From Ignavibacteriales bacterium (GTDB lineage: Bacteria > Bacteroidota > Ignavibacteria > Ignavibacteriales > Melioribacteraceae), in contig JACKAB010000005.1 in NCBI GenBank assembly GCA_020635285.1, positions 310,001 to 374,000 of the forward strand: a stretch of 64,000 bases of DNA, read 5' to 3'. Below are positions 61,942 through 64,000 of this stretch, one piece after another; the first letter of the stretch is position 1; the number at the start of each line of letters is the position of its first letter. The notes under the pieces are model-generated. The model was not told where the DNA came from. It searched no databases and saw only the letters and a list, made by a program, of their open reading frames with translations. A program made the translations under genes and the position numbers.

Positions 61942-62955
61942 TTAAATAGTTTTACCAATTGCATTTGCAATTAATCTAAGTTCATTCATTAAATTCAAAT
62001 ATGTATCCGGTAAAAGTGCTTGGGGTCCATCTGATAAAGCATTTTCGGGATCGTGATGAATTTCAATCATCAAAGCATCAGCTCCAGCAGCAACTGAAGC
62101 TCTAGCCATTGGAGGAACTTGGTCACTTATTCCGGTTGCATGGGAAGGATCAGCAACAACAGGTAAATGACTTTTTTTGTGCACTATTGGAATGGCCGAA
62201 AGATCAAAAGTATTTCTTGTATAGGTTTCAAAAGTTCTAATTCCTCTCTCACACAATATAACGTTTTCATTACCACCTGATAATACATACTCTGCAGACA
62301 TTAGCCATTCTTCAATTGTTGCAGCTAAACCGCGTTTTATCATTACTGGAATTTTACTTAGAGAAAGTTCTTTGAGCAATGAAAAATTCTGCATATTGCG
62401 GGCGCCGAGTTGAAAAATATCTGTATATTTTCCAATTAAATCTATTTGATCAATCTGCATAACTTCTGTTATAACTAAAAGCCCAAATTTATCGGCAGCT
62501 TCTCGCATTAACTTTAAACCTTCTTCACCCATTCCTTGAAAAGAGTAGGGAGATGAACGAGGTTTGAAAGCTCCGCCTCTTAATATTTTTGCTCCGGATT
62601 TAGCAACAACTTCAGCAAGCTTAAAAATTTGTTCTTCACTTTCAACTGAGCAAGGTCCTGCCATCACTGCAATCTTATTACCGCCTATTTCCACATCTTT
62701 AATTTTGACAATTGTTTTTTCTTCTTTAAAACTTTTGCTCGCTAATTTAAAAGGAGAAGTTACGCGATAAACATCTGCAACACCTTCTAAAATTCTGATC
62801 TTTCTCGTATCAAAGCCAGGCTTTACACCAATTGCGCCAAGAATAGTTCTTTGCACTCCGGCTGATTCATGGATTCTAAATCCAAAATCCTCCATGTGTT
62901 TTTTTACATTATTTATTTGTTCTTCAGTTGCATTATTTTCAAGAATTACTACCAT
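61942..62955 (-). CDS. aroF: 3-Deoxy-7-phosphoheptulonate (DAHP) synthase, class I-beta with ferredoxin-like regulatory domain
   Basis: 337 residues, frame intact. First step of the shikimate pathway. The N-terminal ferredoxin-like domain (MVVILENNATEEQINNV, then GFRIHESAGVQRTILGAIG) is followed by the barrel with IAVMAGPCSVES, ILRGGAFKPRSSPYSFQG, ITEVMQ, LGARNMQNFSLL, MIKRGLAATIEEWLMSAEY, LCERGIRTFE and DPSHATG. This is the Thermotoga/Bacillus-like type whose N-terminal domain mediates feedback inhibition. Downstream on the same strand is tyrA; upstream the DUF1684 lipoprotein gene. Confidence 0.95.
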   Translation of the reverse strand: MVVILENNATEEQINNVKKHMEDFGFRIHESAGVQRTILGAIGVKPGFDTRKIRILEGVADVYRVTSPFKLASKSFKEEKTIVKIKDVEIGGNKIAVMAGPCSVESEEQIFKLAEVVAKSGAKILRGGAFKPRSSPYSFQGMGEEGLKLMREAADKFGLLVITEVMQIDQIDLIGKYTDIFQLGARNMQNFSLLKELSLSKIPVMIKRGLAATIEEWLMSAEYVLSGGNENVILCERGIRTFETYTRNTFDLSAIPIVHKKSHLPVVADPSHATGISDQVPPMARASVAAGADALMIEIHHDPENALSDGPQALLPDTYLNLMNELRLIANAIGKTI

Positions 62956-62978
62956 TTTATTTTATCCTTTTTCTAAAA

Positions 62979-63596
62979 TTATTCGTGATATATTTTTTCG
63001 CCGGCTGTTACTGCCAAATCAAGATAATCGTCTTGAGATGGAATTGCGCATGAATAGTCTGAACTATATGCACAGTATGGATTGAATGCTAAATTAAAAT
63101 CAATTGTGTAAATATGATCTTTGTTTTCGTCAAGTTCAAATGATAAATACCTACCTACACCATAACTTTGTTTAGCCGTGGTTTTATCGGTAAACCAGAT
63201 GCTGTAATACACGCTGCTATCTTGACCCATATTGGCATATAAATTTAATTTATAATCTTTTCCATCTTTATTGAAACTTAAATATCCAAATCTAAGTGCA
63301 GCTCTTTCTTCACCTTTTGTTCCAAATATTGGAATATCAACTTTATCATCATATTCTGTTATTTTACTTTCAAAAACAAAATTGGGATCAACATCAAAAT
63401 AGTTTAATCCATTAAATGGTATTTTCCCTTTATAGTTAAATGGTGAATCTGCATTATCTCTCATCCATTCATCCATTACTTCTCTTCTTTGTTCAATTGT
63501 GTTTATATATTCTTTCTCTTCTTCAGTGTAATTACTGCAAGAGCTCAATATAATCAAAACTAAAACCGATGAAACAATTAGTAATTGCTTTTTCAT
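62979..63596 (-). CDS. DUF1684 lipoprotein
   Basis: 205 residues. Signal with lipobox (VLIILSSC). The mature protein shows NADSPFNYKGKIPFNGLNYFDVDPNF and near the end DFNLAFNPYCAYSSDYSCAIPSQ, then LDLAVTAGEKIYHE, the DUF1684 signature with its two cysteines. Function unknown. Its start overlaps the mutS stop by 4 bp, so it is translationally coupled to mutS. Frame intact. Confidence 0.85.
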   Translation of the reverse strand: MKKQLLIVSSVLVLIILSSCSNYTEEEKEYINTIEQRREVMDEWMRDNADSPFNYKGKIPFNGLNYFDVDPNFVFESKITEYDDKVDIPIFGTKGEERAALRFGYLSFNKDGKDYKLNLYANMGQDSSVYYSIWFTDKTTAKQSYGVGRYLSFELDENKDHIYTIDFNLAFNPYCAYSSDYSCAIPSQDDYLDLAVTAGEKIYHE

Positions 63597-64000
63597 TTCT
63601 TATCCTTATTTATTTTTTTCTTTAATTCGTTAAGTCTGTTCAGAGCTTCAAGAGGCGTTAAATTATCCACTGAAATTCCGGCTATTTCATCTCTTAGTTC
63701 ATCGTCTTTCATTTCAAACAAACTAATTTGAAATTCATCATTTTTAAATTTTTGCAATTTTTGTTTTTTAATTTCATAAGGAGTTAATTCCTTATCTTCT
63801 AAATTAAGTAAAATTTCTTTTGCACGTTTGGTAACAAACTCGGGCATTCCAGCCATTTGCGCGACTTGAATTCCATAACTATGATCAGCACCACCTGAGG
63901 AAACTTTGTGAAGAAAAATTACTTTATCATCATATTCTCTAACTTCAACTTTGAAGTTTTTAATTCGAGGAAAATCTCAGCCATCTCATTAAGCTCGTGA
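63593..64000 (-). CDS. mutS: DNA mismatch repair protein MutS, C-terminal part, cut by the window edge
   Basis: The end of MutS on the minus strand. With two shifts (near 63975 and 63860) it reads ELNEMAEIF, DKVIFLHKVSSGGADHSYGIQVAQMAGMPEFVTKRAKEIL, the conserved C-terminal part of the ATPase domain with its helix-turn-helix dimer region. The last 70 residues (ISLFEMKDDELRDEIAG...) are the tail with ISLF, the usual clamp-binding type motif. The N-terminal 700 or so residues are outside the window. Confidence 0.9.

Noticed and set aside
1..64000. tRNA or rRNA genes, CRISPR arrays, prophage or transposase genes
   Set aside because: Looked for on both strands by eye (T-loop consensus, regularly spaced direct repeats, DDE/Y1 motifs) and none was found; a dedicated scan could still find a tRNA.

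Overview
The window looks like a chromosomal segment of an AT-rich (roughly 30% GC by eye) member of the FCB/Bacteroidota-Chlorobi group, most likely Ignavibacteriota (Ignavibacteria/Melioribacter-like). The clues are secreted proteins ending in type IX secretion sorting domains with YPNPF-type motifs, a C25 (PorU-like) peptidase, a PorZ-like propeller protein, menaquinone methylation, and housekeeping genes with Bacteroidota/Chlorobi-like architecture. The lineage is inferred from gene content; there is no rRNA gene here to anchor it. TTG start codons are common.

A technical point dominates the reading. Many genes that are essential or strongly conserved (lepA, uvrA, recQ, mgtE, menG, tyrA, mutS, rdgB) are split by single-base indels, often in A/T runs, while neighbours are intact (gap, pgk, ackA, rsmA, lepB). 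The parts join into full-length families, so I treat most breaks as sequence errors and give whole-gene coordinates. Breaks are densest at about 0.7-5.5 kb and 34.9-36.9 kb.

Layout. 0-7.4 kb: a broken glycosyltransferase, then a very large C25 peptidase/ILEI-like/CARDB/sorting-domain protein and an outer-membrane-type protein. 7.5-14 kb: lepA, lepB, a secreted subtilisin with sorting domain, an O-methyltransferase, an Rrf2 regulator and a YigZ-family gene. 14-22.7 kb: uvrA, a mtaD-type deaminase, rdgB, then on the other strand rsmA-mgtE and a PAP2 phosphatase-menG pair. 22.8-29.7 kb: a ROK kinase translationally coupled to a class D (OXA-type) beta-lactamase, an ABC-F ATPase, a PorZ-like protein and a PHP phosphoesterase. 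30-41 kb: gap and pgk with terminators, a rhomboid protease, a GIY-YIG nuclease gene bracketed by inverted palindromic repeats, recQ, and two ABC exporters. 41-49 kb: a 3-hydroxyacyl-CoA dehydrogenase, acetate kinase, an atypical SDR, a HEPN-like protein of unknown role, a COG2509 flavoprotein, a Ca/Na antiporter and Ada. 49.6-55.8 kb: topoisomerase III, a creatininase-family hydrolase overlapping an SGNH esterase, a DUF4395 membrane protein, and a PerR-like regulator with a 1-Cys-type peroxiredoxin. 55.9-58.6 kb: small accessory genes. 58.7-64 kb: an aromatic biosynthesis block (aroF, tyrA) between mutS and a laterally acquired-looking GH105 glycosidase.

The most unusual structure is at 58.77-60.60 kb. 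The GH105 gene sits between two diverged copies of the 3' end of tyrA, as if a cassette had entered the tyrA 3' end and rebuilt it. The second is a scattered set of palindromic elements ending in GTCATT/AATGAC. One pair forms inverted repeats around the GIY-YIG gene, suggesting a minimal mobile unit. No tRNA, rRNA, CRISPR array, classical transposase or phage module was found.
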